IMG/VR virus record: IMGVR_UViG_3300021401_000003 | Span: 34,831-98,830 of that record | DNA length: 64,000 nucleotides | Reading direction: 5' to 3' (one strand) | DNA from: a virus | Part shown: piece after piece, positions 43,827-52,411 of the stretch | Numbering within the stretch: position 1 is the first letter of the stretch | How the letters are laid out: the number at the start of each line of letters is the position of its first letter | Notes under the pieces: generated by a model | Told to the model about the DNA's origin: nothing | Database searches by the model: none | What the model saw: the letters and a program-made list of their open reading frames with translations, nothing else | Program-made: the position numbers and the translations under genes

Positions 43827-45017
43827 TTACGGTATGTTTCGGGTTTTGTCAAGCATTTCCACAAACATGCAGTTTTCGGCTTCATCGTTCCAGAAGTCCG
43901 GGGAGTCAATGACGGGCTGGAAACCCTCAGTTTTGACGACTCCTGCGATTTGGGAGGCTCGGGAGGCATAAACCTTGCCCTCGCTGTGGACGTTGCGGCA
44001 GGATTTAAAATGCAAATTATTGATTTTTTTTAGCTTTTCCAGCAACTCGGGCTTGATTTTAGGAATCACGTTGATGTTGGCGTGTTCGTAATAGTCAATC
44101 TTTTTGCGCTCGATTTGCTCGGATGGCAAATTACACAGAAGGGCACAGCGAATCCCAAGTTCGGCCACTTCCCTGACGAAAGCGGGTTCGTCGTTTTCGC
44201 GGATAAAGTAGAACATGCCCTCAATCGCGGCCTTGTTTGCGGCGAGGATTTGGAGATTGATTCTCCTGTCTGTGAAGATGCGGCAGCGATTCACGCGTAG
44301 CTGACGGGCAAGGATTTCTTCGTCGAACAGATAATCCATGCGGACATCCAAAACCGCCTTCTTGTCATGGACATTGACCACTTGATTAGGCATGAAGTCG
44401 TTGATTTGAATACGGCCATAACCATCCCCAATGTGGATTGTGCGGAACGCAGGCGCGTAAGCGATGCCGAGAAGCTTCAAAATGGCTTCGACTATTTCTT
44501 CTGGAAAAATAGTGTTGATGGTCTTTGGGTTTTCGTCGGAGGCATACGAAGGCTTTTGACCAAGACGTTCATAGCATTTGAATACGATGTGCTGGCTCTT
44601 GTCGCCGAAATAAGGGCCAGCGTTCTCTGGCTGGATGATGTTGTAGAGGGCAACGATGGGGATGTTGAACGCGGAGGCAAGGTGAATGGCGAAACTATCG
44701 CATCCAAAATGGAGCGCGGAACGTTTCACGATATAAGCCAACTGGTTGACTGTGGTTCTTCCGCGATAGTCAATCGCCCCCGCGATTGCTGGGTCGTTAG
44801 GGCCACCCGTTTGGACAATCTTGATGTTCTCCTTCGCAAGAATGGGCAGGAGAAGGCCGATTACGTCCTGCCAGTAATCGTAGTTCTTGGAGTTGAACTT
44901 GGTGTTCGTGTGGAAAGAAATGTATTTTCCTTCCGGCAACGGAGTGAAAGACTCGTAGATAAACGGCTCGTCAATCTTGGCTCCGCAAGCTAGGGCGTAT
45001 GTTTCAATCAGGTGCAT
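43827..45017 (-). CDS. GT9-type glycosyltransferase, C-terminal half plus extra domain
   Basis: 396 residues. It starts abruptly in the middle of a GT9 (heptosyltransferase-like) fold: MHLIETYALACGA is the interdomain helix, followed by the C-terminal nucleotide-sugar-binding Rossmann half with YISFHTNTKFNSKNY, IVQTGGPNDP and the acceptor-side loop CDSFAIHLASAFNIPIVALY. The matching N-terminal half of this fold is found at the C terminus of the upstream gene. The ATG overlaps that gene's stop as TAATG, in the -1 frame. Residues 210-396 are a further unrecognised alpha/beta domain (FTDRRINLQILAANKAAIEG). It probably transfers a sugar, acceptor unknown. The split is discussed in the findings. 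Confidence 0.65.
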   Translation of the reverse strand: MHLIETYALACGAKIDEPFIYESFTPLPEGKYISFHTNTKFNSKNYDYWQDVIGLLLPILAKENIKIVQTGGPNDPAIAGAIDYRGRTTVNQLAYIVKRSALHFGCDSFAIHLASAFNIPIVALYNIIQPENAGPYFGDKSQHIVFKCYERLGQKPSYASDENPKTINTIFPEEIVEAILKLLGIAYAPAFRTIHIGDGYGRIQINDFMPNQVVNVHDKKAVLDVRMDYLFDEEILARQLRVNRCRIFTDRRINLQILAANKAAIEGMFYFIRENDEPAFVREVAELGIRCALLCNLPSEQIERKKIDYYEHANINVIPKIKPELLEKLKKINNLHFKSCRNVHSEGKVYASRASQIAGVVKTEGFQPVIDSPDFWNDEAENCMFVEMLDKTRNIP

Positions 45018-46933
45018 TAGTGGTAGCTTTCTAAATCAAAATCAAGCTTATCTTCCCCGTTGTGCTGATAAGTGAAAATTCTCTGCGTGGGGACGTGCGG
45101 AAGATAGGCGATATTGAAATATCCCTTGTTAGTTCCATTGCCTTCCAGCCATAAGAGATTGTCCATGATTGGATTGTATTCAAGCCAGTGGTCAACGTGC
45201 GGGTTTCCATCCAGCACCGACCTGTATTCCGGCTTCGTGGCAACGTAAAGGGCATAATCCGGGTAACGGCGTTTGATGGACGGGAAGACGCTCGACAGTA
45301 GGAACAAGTCCCCCGCGCTTTCGGGCATGACCACAAGGATTCTGCCCTTGTCGTTTTTATTCAAGAGTTCATTGAAGTCCGTCTTATTTTTCTCCTGTAG
45401 TTCCTTGGCGGCGGTTTGACGGAAGAATTGCTCGATGACTTCGCGCTTCTGGCCCTTGCTCAATTCCCCAATCCAATACTTGACGCCATCGTCCTCCTTG
45501 TCAATGTCTTGACGATTCAGGATTTCCTTATACAGACTGATGACCCATTCCGTGTTGTCTTCGATTGGCTGGATGGAAACGAATGGATTTGGCAGCGACT
45601 CCTTTTCAAGATTGGAGAAGTCCGCTGGCGGGCAGTTGTCAATAAATTCCTCGAAAATGCCGCCTACGGTCTGCGTGGAGAAATTTTTGATAGTCCATTC
45701 CCTCGCCTGCTTGCCCATCGCGGTTTTCTTGGAGGCGTCCATCTTCAATACCTTGCCCAGTTGTTTGGCGATGGAGGCGGGATAAGTAGAAGCCTTGATG
45801 AATTCAGTTTGATGCTCGCGGTATTCCGCCCAGTCTAGGGGGATGGAACCTGCGTCCGGTTCGCACATTTCTTCACCACACGAATAGTTCGTGACGAGAG
45901 TAATCAGTTCGGTAAGCTTTGCTTCCTGAATGGGGATTTCCTGACCGCCCGAAGTGAACGGGTGACAGTAAACATCCATCAGGTTGTAAATCTCGTTCAG
46001 GTATTTTTCGGAAACCCCAAGACCCGGCCCGGTTGTGATTTGGGACTTTTCCGTTTTACAATGCTTGCAGTTCTGGTCGTGACCCGTGAAAGGCTTGACT
46101 TCGTATTTCAGGCACGACTTGCAGACGTAGGTGGTAAGAATCTCGTTCTTGTTGACCCCGTATTCGGCGGCAAGCTTATGAATGTCCCAACCCTCAGACC
46201 AGTTGGTATGCAGGAGCAAGCGCGGATTCTTGACTTCGGGATGCTCCTTCGTGAACATCTTATATCCTTCAAGAAGGTTAGGGACGCTCTTTCTTAGCTG
46301 ATTACGGAACACGAAACCAACGATGAAGGCATCAAGGGGGATGCCGTTTTTCTTTCGCAGTTCCGTTCTTTGCAGATTCGGAAGCTTGCAGAAATGCGAC
46401 GTATCAACCGCACCGTGAACTGTCCTGACGTGAGTATGACCCAGCTTGTGCAGGGCGTTGGTGGCGAAGCTGCTCCAAATCCAGAAATTCTTGATTTTTG
46501 GGGCAATTTTAATGTCGCTTGGTCGCAGAGGAAGTGAGTCAAGAGTAGTCCAAATGACCGAATTGGTCTTCTTGAACCATTTCTTTTCGACAGCGAAATC
46601 AACGCCCCAAATATCTTGCGAGGCAACGTAAACGTCCGGCTTTTCTTCAAGGATTACCTTGTCGAGATTCCATGCCCCGTATCCGGCCTGACGAGCGATG
46701 TGAGGGTCTTTATTTAACTCCTGAATCTGTCTTGGGTCGTTGGGGAGACAGCCCACGCTTTTCCAAGGGGTGCGGGCGAGTTCTGGATGCCCCACTGGGA
46801 CTCCGATACAATAATGAACCAAGTCATACTTGCCCGTGCGGAACAGGTATTCAAGTATGGCTCGGATATTGCGTCCGAACCCGGTTTTAGCTAGGCTAAA
46901 ATCGGTTTGGAAAACGATTTTCTTTTTCTTCAT
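45017..46933 (-). CDS. GT4-type glycosyltransferase, zinc-ribbon insert, DUF4214 and GT9 N-half
   Basis: 638 residues with several domains in order. Residues 1-450 are a GT4/GT1-like transferase: FQTDFSLAKTGFGRNIRAIL at the start, the second Rossmann half opening at FIVGFVFRNQLRKSVPNLLE, and the E-x7-E-like loop SGGQEIPIQEAKLTELITLV. Between them is a zinc-ribbon-type insert with CKSC and CKHC. Residues 460-515 match DUF4214 (WVISLYKEILNRQ, GVKYWIGELSKGQ). Residues 531-638 are the N-terminal Rossmann half of a GT9 transferase (RILVVMPESAGDLFLLSSVF, PSIKRRYPDYALYVAT). Its start overlaps the stop of the upstream gene, TAATG. It likely modifies phage or host glycans. Confidence 0.75.
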   Translation of the reverse strand: MKKKKIVFQTDFSLAKTGFGRNIRAILEYLFRTGKYDLVHYCIGVPVGHPELARTPWKSVGCLPNDPRQIQELNKDPHIARQAGYGAWNLDKVILEEKPDVYVASQDIWGVDFAVEKKWFKKTNSVIWTTLDSLPLRPSDIKIAPKIKNFWIWSSFATNALHKLGHTHVRTVHGAVDTSHFCKLPNLQRTELRKKNGIPLDAFIVGFVFRNQLRKSVPNLLEGYKMFTKEHPEVKNPRLLLHTNWSEGWDIHKLAAEYGVNKNEILTTYVCKSCLKYEVKPFTGHDQNCKHCKTEKSQITTGPGLGVSEKYLNEIYNLMDVYCHPFTSGGQEIPIQEAKLTELITLVTNYSCGEEMCEPDAGSIPLDWAEYREHQTEFIKASTYPASIAKQLGKVLKMDASKKTAMGKQAREWTIKNFSTQTVGGIFEEFIDNCPPADFSNLEKESLPNPFVSIQPIEDNTEWVISLYKEILNRQDIDKEDDGVKYWIGELSKGQKREVIEQFFRQTAAKELQEKNKTDFNELLNKNDKGRILVVMPESAGDLFLLSSVFPSIKRRYPDYALYVATKPEYRSVLDGNPHVDHWLEYNPIMDNLLWLEGNGTNKGYFNIAYLPHVPTQRIFTYQHNGEDKLDFDLESYH

Positions 46934-47481
46934 TACACGTCGAGACTGGTGGCCTCGATTGTTTGACCGTCGGAAGCGGCGGGCGATTCACTTTTTGGAG
47001 ATTTTGCAGCGTAATTGGCAACGTCAATTTCGATGGCCTTGCGGATAAACAAGGTGAGGGCTTCCTTCAAAAGCCTGCCTTCGCCGAAGTTCAGACCGAT
47101 GACGAAATTGGTTTTCTTCGAGGAGTCCTCCTTCGAGGATTTGACGACTGAGAAAGAGTGACCAATCTGCACCCCATCCTTCATATACGGCTCGAATTTG
47201 ATGGACGTGGAAAACTGGGTGACTGCGCCGTCATGGTAGGCCGAGAATGCACGGCCCGTGTCAATAGAGTCAAGGATTCCCCCGATTTCAGTGTGGGAGA
47301 ACTTGACCACAGCCTTCTTCGCCGGGTCTTTTGCGTTTTGGGAGAAGGAGCCGGTGCGGGTCGCAGGGTTCCATGAGTCTTGTTTGAGGATTTCCGCGTA
47401 AAAGCGGTTATCTTGGTTGGATAGTTTGAATGAGCAGGCGTGGCCGGTATTTCTTGGGTTTGGTTTATAGAAGTTTATCAT
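46933..47481 (-). CDS. Conserved phage protein, possible ssDNA-binding
   Basis: 182 residues. Opens INFYKPNPRNTGHACSFKLS, with a strand-rich body (AVVKFSHTEIGGILDSIDTG, FSTSIKFEPYMKDG, HSFSVVKS and FVIGLNFGEG) and an acidic, Ser-rich C-terminal tail (PKSESPAASDGQTIEATSLD). A compact beta core with an acidic C-terminal tail is the general layout of phage ssDNA-binding proteins, and the island also carries an annealing-like gene. The family was not identified, so this is a weak inference. First gene of the minus-strand island, with TATAAT 11 bases before the ATG. Confidence 0.4.
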   Translation of the reverse strand: MINFYKPNPRNTGHACSFKLSNQDNRFYAEILKQDSWNPATRTGSFSQNAKDPAKKAVVKFSHTEIGGILDSIDTGRAFSAYHDGAVTQFSTSIKFEPYMKDGVQIGHSFSVVKSSKEDSSKKTNFVIGLNFGEGRLLKEALTLFIRKAIEIDVANYAAKSPKSESPAASDGQTIEATSLDV

Positions 47482-47510
47482 AGCTTATGTGTATTATAGT
47501 ATAGAAGGTC
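47482..47510 (-). promoter_or_regulatory. Promoter-like TATAAT for the minus-strand island
   Basis: Read on the minus strand the gap contains CTATACTATAATACAC, with a perfect TATAAT hexamer 11 bases before the ATG at 47481. No clear -35 box. The leader would be only about 5 bases. Confidence 0.5.
47487..47502 (+). promoter_or_regulatory. Putative divergent promoter GTGTATTATAGTA for the giant tail gene
   Basis: ATGTGTATTATAGTAT matches the recurrent GTGTAA-n-ATAGTA element on the plus strand. It overlaps the minus-strand TATAAT, so one stretch would serve both directions. GAAGGAA before the ATG at 47527 is the ribosome binding site. Confidence 0.5.
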
Positions 47511-47526
47511 GAAGGAATCTAAAAAA

Positions 47527-50500
47527 ATGCAGTTTGTGTTCACAGGTTTCAGGAGCGGGGACGTGCTGGATTATGCCCCGGCAAGCGGAGGCGAAAACTC
47601 CGGGGTTTTCCGTGGCCTGACCCGAGCAAAGACCGCCCCGACTGGCATAAGCTACGGCCTCGTTTTCACGACTTCCCCTCCCGACAGTTCGATTGACATT
47701 TTCGATTCCAACTTCACAGGCCCGTATTATCTCTATGGATGGGCGGGCGCGGGAAGGACTTTTTCGGGCGAATACGTTACCCCGTCCTGTTCCATTTACG
47801 AAACCTGCCACGGTATCAGGCAACCCGACAAGCCGTTCAAGAACTTCTACAACGCCTACTATCGTCATGGATTCTTTGAATCTCCGTGGGGAGCAAATCC
47901 GACCCGAACATCGGTATTGTCGAACTTTGGAACGTCCAGAACGCTTACCCAATCCGATGCCGGGGATGCGATAAATTTCGCAGACGCATTCCAAATCACC
48001 GTAGAAGAATACCATCAGTTGAACGGAATCGTTCCTATTAACTGTGGTGGTGGAAAGTCCCCCGAAAACTGCAATCCACTTATCTCCCCCTTGCAGCACT
48101 TTCGCTACTTCTATTACGAATGCCCGAGTGACATTGACGCGAATTGTCCGACCTATCAGGAAGCGGAAATCAAATGGGTTCCGGGCAACGGAATTGAATA
48201 TGCGGGGCCGAGTGGTTATCCTTCCTATATCTTCGGGGGAAGCCTATACAACAATTCTCCCATCCCTACCGTATTGGACTTGGATGGAAACTTCTTCATG
48301 CAGGATGTGTGCGCCGTGGGAGGCAACATCAACATCTACAATAACAATCTCTGCCCTGCTCTGGTATTGGAAACGGACACGTCCATACTTAGAGGCAGCA
48401 ACGACCTAATGGCTACCTTCGTGGCCAACGCCATCGCTGGTTTTGGATTCGCCGGACTGGGTGGGAATGGCAAGGGCGGAAACGTTGATGGATATGGAGC
48501 GGGAGCGCAAGACCTTGGCAATGAAGACTGGTGGTTCTGGAACTTCGTGTATCAAGAAAACGCGGACACATTTCCGTTTGATAACAGCCCCGACGAAGGA
48601 AGGGTAATCGGCAAGCCTGTCACCAGTAACATAGTCAATTCAGACGGCTCTGTTACCGTGGTGACTACTCAGAGAACGGACGGAAATAACCCAACCCCTC
48701 AGACCTTTGACTCGTCTATCGCTTGGGAAAGCTGGTATTGGCAGCACCGTCTTTGCGCGGACTATCCGAAATACCTGCCTTGGACTTTCGGGGCCAACAT
48801 CTTTGCCTCGCCTGAAACCTACTTTGAAGTTCCGTATTACTCTGCCATTGGTAAATATGGATTCTATGGAGTGAGGTTCCTTGAGTCTGCCGGGACGTTA
48901 ATCAACCCGGATGGAACAGTGAACAGTGGATGCACGACGGGAGACAACGCGAATCCCTTTGATAACGCGACTGTGGGACTCGGCGGGCCTGAAATTTATA
49001 ACAGGCTGCTGAAGACTTCCGCCCTACAGAGGAAATACAGCGATTACTACGCCGGAAATCAAGGATTGTTCTTGGCCCTGAACTACGACTTCCTTACCGG
49101 GGACGCGGGATACAACAGGCTACAGAACTTCACAAAGAGCGGAATCAAAGTCCTGCATGACAAGTTTTGGATTGAATGCAAATACTCCCAGATGGGTGAG
49201 CCTTACTTGTTGACGGCTTGGATTAACGACATCCCAACGCTCTACAATGACAACGGCTATCTTGAAATCAACCCTAATGGCTCTGTCACAGACCCAATCA
49301 ATAACGTCACCCATACTGGGTATTACAGGTCTGGTGTTCCTGACAGTTATCTATATACCAACAATCTGTTCGAGAGTGTGTTCTTTAATCAGGGGGACTT
49401 GCCTGCCTTCGACGCCGGTTTCATTGGTAAGTATGGCAACTACATCGTTCGTGACACGCAGGGGAGTCTCAACACCGGAAGCTACAACTTCATGGCGAAT
49501 GTCCAGAGGAATCTTTCCCATAAGAGAAACTTGGGTAACGAATCCTACGGAACGCCGGTTGACCTGTATCCAATGGGCAGGATTTATTACGGAATGGACG
49601 ACCCTTCGGGATATTACAATGCGTTCTGGCTGGTCGCCCCGAACAGCAAGAGTAAGCCCCCGCAAATCCCAAGAAGATATTTCGAGGGGTATTACGCGTC
49701 GAACTCGGGAGTATTCCCTAATCTATCCGCACTCCAAACCTACACTCCGGTTGGGGAGCCATTGGGATTCAACGCCGGGTTCTACAACAAAATTGGCAAT
49801 GGGAAAATGCACCCGAAACGCGGTTATGTTCCAGTGGCCTCTGGCAACGGACTTACGAATAACAATACACATGTGCATTTGGATTATACAGGCGTTCTGC
49901 AAGTTTTGGGCTACCACCAAATCGGGGTTTTAGACCCGAGCTTCTCATGCTTTAACCCAATCTTTGTTCAACAGCCAAACGACATTATCTGCAAGGTTGG
50001 GCAAACGCCTACGTTCAGGTCGCTCGCGGTTGATTACCACACCTTGCCGGAAGACAAAGTTCAGGATGGGCGATGGCCGGAAATCAATTATTGGGCTGAC
50101 AGACTCAAGCTGACCGATGATAATGGAAAGATTATATCCAAGCTTTCCTATAAGTGGGGAAGGTTCCCTACTGGGCTATACGCTAATTACAACTTGGGGA
50201 ATCTGAGCGGAGTGGAATGGTCTAATCCCACGGGCGAATGGTGTAACCTAGAAGGCGACGGAAGCAATAACTGCACAGTCATCCACCCAAATGAATGCGT
50301 CCCGAAACTAACGGGATACAGAACTTCAATCACTCCGGGGCTTCCTAACCAATTCGCTGAGTTTGTAAAGGGTGCCAAGGTGGGTATTGACGACCAATAT
50401 TACTACTTCTGCGTAGTCTCGGGCATCTTCGGGGAAAGAAGAAGCGAGCCTGCCCGATTGATTATTGATGATACTTTGATTTTGGACGTAGCAGTAAAGA

Positions 50501-52386
50501 ACGGAAGTTCCCAAGGATGGCCGTCAAAGCTTGTGTTCACTTCAATGGATGGAAGTGGGAACCAGAAGAATATCGCCCTGTCCAGTTACACCGGCCCGTA
50601 TTATGGATACACGCCGAACACAGATGCCATTCCAGAAACGGCGTTTGCGGAACGCAGGACTCCAAGTGCCGTGGGATGTCTGCCTAGCTGGTCGCCTTGC
50701 TGTGACGACAATAAGAAACGAACGATGGGGATGATTGGATACGATACGTGGAACTTCACTTGGCAACCACCAGCCATTCAGGATTTGCCGCTTCTGAACA
50801 CTAACTGGGGTCAGGTCGTCCCTTACGGTGCGTTGGTGACGTTCTCGAAAATTCTGACTCAGGAAGAAGGAGACGCCATGTATGGTAGAACGGCCCTGCC
50901 TAAAGTTTCGGAGGGTCAGTTCTTGGGAGATTATTTCGGTATTCCGTTTGACTTGTATCTGAATGGCGGCACGAAAGTCAAGCATTGGTCTGTTGAGGAG
51001 CCAGCTTGGGCTACAGATAATACCAAGCAAGGCATTCCGTTCAACGCCGGGGACATAGTTTCCGCCCTGTATCCCGCGTCAGAAGGAGCGAAGAAGTGGT
51101 CGGCGTTCCCAACCAAATCGGCCAGTCAAAATTACGGCAAGGGACAATGGCAGTTTAGCAATAACCTCGGACTTATCAAGAGGCTTGGATATACAGACCT
51201 TGTTGGCAAGGATGATACTTGGGACGGAAAAGACAGCCGTGGCGAGACGCTGATTACGTTCTCAAATATCCTAACGGATAAGAATAAACTTCTGGATAAC
51301 ATCAGAACCAGCTTGAAGTCCTATCCGGGCGGAAATGCCGGATGGAGGAAAAGTTCTTTGGGTAGGCACATGGCATACTTCGTGGAAGGATTTAGCTCGT
51401 TCTACATATTCTGCGGAAATAAGAAGAAGGAGTTCGTTACCAACTGGTCTTACATCGCGCCGGGGCTGCGAGTCGGCAATGCTGGTTTCCAGTATTCTTG
51501 GGTCGGGCAACCGAATAGCTCTTACCTTACGCGCCAAACCATGCCGGGGCCATACTCGTTCTTCTGGAAGATGAACAGGCACAACCGCGACAAGAATGGC
51601 AACGGAATGCCATTGGGTATGTATGCCTATTCTACAGACGGCCCATACACAATGATGTATGACCTTCCTGCGGTCTATGGATTGTATATCCGTAACTTCG
51701 ACAGGGTGAGTAAGAACGACGCGCTGTTTGAAGAAATTAGAAGCATTAGAACCGATGCGGCGGGGGGGCAGCCAAACTACATCAACGCTGGCGCGGCGGT
51801 GTGGACACAGAAATTTGAGTTCAATCAGACGACCAATGATGACGGGACTATTAGCTGGTGCGGCGTTCCGTTCGGGACTTGGAGAAACAGGTGCAGCGGT
51901 TTGGCCCCGGCAGACGGAACCGACGCCAGATATTGCCAGTATCCGAATGATGCCATAGCTGTGGCGGGTTCTCAGGACTTGGACATTTATGAATGTCCTA
52001 CTTTGGGGGTAAAGGCTAACGTATGTTTCCCGCCATGCCTAAGCCTTAGATACGACCAAGGAATTCTACCGGGTGGAAAGAGTCTCGATTTGTTTGGAAA
52101 TTTGTCATCGAAATACGGGCCTGATAAGATTGTCTCCGACGCGAGATATAACGGCTTGGACGCAACGAGGGTTCTTGGGCCAGCACAAACGCCTTGGGCG
52201 CAGGCTGTTGAGGGGTTCTTGGCCCCGGACTTGCTGCCGAAGCTGGCTGAATACCAGTCCATAGACCCGTGCCACGGTGGGGGTTCCGACCATTGCAACT
52301 ACGTGACTCCTACGGCTTGGATTGGTTCGACGCAAAAGGCTTACTCAAACATGAACTATATGTCCGATTTGATTAACGGTTTCTAA
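47527..52386 (+). CDS. Giant Cys-rich tail / receptor-contact protein with Ig-like segment
   Basis: 1619 residues. Beta- and aromatic-rich throughout, with roughly 35 cysteines, many in close pairs (CSIYETC, CGGGKSPENC, CLPSWSPCC, CFPPC, PCHGGGSDHC). Such paired Cys outside the cytoplasm would form disulfides or bind metal. Around residues 811-980 the strand pattern VQQPNDIICKVGQTPTF ... YYFCVVSGIFGERRSEPA, with Cys822 and Cys962, resembles an Ig-like domain. No enzyme motif recognised. It begins a plus-strand unit after the minus-strand island, apart from the main tail operon. Probably a large tail-tip or side-fibre protein. Confidence 0.55.
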   Translation: MQFVFTGFRSGDVLDYAPASGGENSGVFRGLTRAKTAPTGISYGLVFTTSPPDSSIDIFDSNFTGPYYLYGWAGAGRTFSGEYVTPSCSIYETCHGIRQPDKPFKNFYNAYYRHGFFESPWGANPTRTSVLSNFGTSRTLTQSDAGDAINFADAFQITVEEYHQLNGIVPINCGGGKSPENCNPLISPLQHFRYFYYECPSDIDANCPTYQEAEIKWVPGNGIEYAGPSGYPSYIFGGSLYNNSPIPTVLDLDGNFFMQDVCAVGGNINIYNNNLCPALVLETDTSILRGSNDLMATFVANAIAGFGFAGLGGNGKGGNVDGYGAGAQDLGNEDWWFWNFVYQENADTFPFDNSPDEGRVIGKPVTSNIVNSDGSVTVVTTQRTDGNNPTPQTFDSSIAWESWYWQHRLCADYPKYLPWTFGANIFASPETYFEVPYYSAIGKYGFYGVRFLESAGTLINPDGTVNSGCTTGDNANPFDNATVGLGGPEIYNRLLKTSALQRKYSDYYAGNQGLFLALNYDFLTGDAGYNRLQNFTKSGIKVLHDKFWIECKYSQMGEPYLLTAWINDIPTLYNDNGYLEINPNGSVTDPINNVTHTGYYRSGVPDSYLYTNNLFESVFFNQGDLPAFDAGFIGKYGNYIVRDTQGSLNTGSYNFMANVQRNLSHKRNLGNESYGTPVDLYPMGRIYYGMDDPSGYYNAFWLVAPNSKSKPPQIPRRYFEGYYASNSGVFPNLSALQTYTPVGEPLGFNAGFYNKIGNGKMHPKRGYVPVASGNGLTNNNTHVHLDYTGVLQVLGYHQIGVLDPSFSCFNPIFVQQPNDIICKVGQTPTFRSLAVDYHTLPEDKVQDGRWPEINYWADRLKLTDDNGKIISKLSYKWGRFPTGLYANYNLGNLSGVEWSNPTGEWCNLEGDGSNNCTVIHPNECVPKLTGYRTSITPGLPNQFAEFVKGAKVGIDDQYYYFCVVSGIFGERRSEPARLIIDDTLILDVAVKNGSSQGWPSKLVFTSMDGSGNQKNIALSSYTGPYYGYTPNTDAIPETAFAERRTPSAVGCLPSWSPCCDDNKKRTMGMIGYDTWNFTWQPPAIQDLPLLNTNWGQVVPYGALVTFSKILTQEEGDAMYGRTALPKVSEGQFLGDYFGIPFDLYLNGGTKVKHWSVEEPAWATDNTKQGIPFNAGDIVSALYPASEGAKKWSAFPTKSASQNYGKGQWQFSNNLGLIKRLGYTDLVGKDDTWDGKDSRGETLITFSNILTDKNKLLDNIRTSLKSYPGGNAGWRKSSLGRHMAYFVEGFSSFYIFCGNKKKEFVTNWSYIAPGLRVGNAGFQYSWVGQPNSSYLTRQTMPGPYSFFWKMNRHNRDKNGNGMPLGMYAYSTDGPYTMMYDLPAVYGLYIRNFDRVSKNDALFEEIRSIRTDAAGGQPNYINAGAAVWTQKFEFNQTTNDDGTISWCGVPFGTWRNRCSGLAPADGTDARYCQYPNDAIAVAGSQDLDIYECPTLGVKANVCFPPCLSLRYDQGILPGGKSLDLFGNLSSKYGPDKIVSDARYNGLDATRVLGPAQTPWAQAVEGFLAPDLLPKLAEYQSIDPCHGGGSDHCNYVTPTAWIGSTQKAYSNMNYMSDLINGF

Positions 52387-52396
52387 ACGAAAAATC

Positions 52397-52402
52397 TATA
52401 AT
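52397..52402 (+). promoter_or_regulatory. Possible -10 TATAAT before 52412
   Basis: TATAAT lies in the 25-base gap between the two giant genes, followed by AGAGGGA as ribosome binding site 3 bases before the ATG. No -35 box. The gene may simply be cotranscribed with its upstream neighbour. Confidence 0.3.
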
Positions 52403-52411
52403 AGAGGGAAA

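Noticed and set aside
45000-45040. Programmed -1 frameshift joining the two glycosyltransferase genes
   Set aside because: No slippery heptamer; the -1 frame is open for only about six codons before the downstream ATG. TAATG reinitiation explains the overlap.
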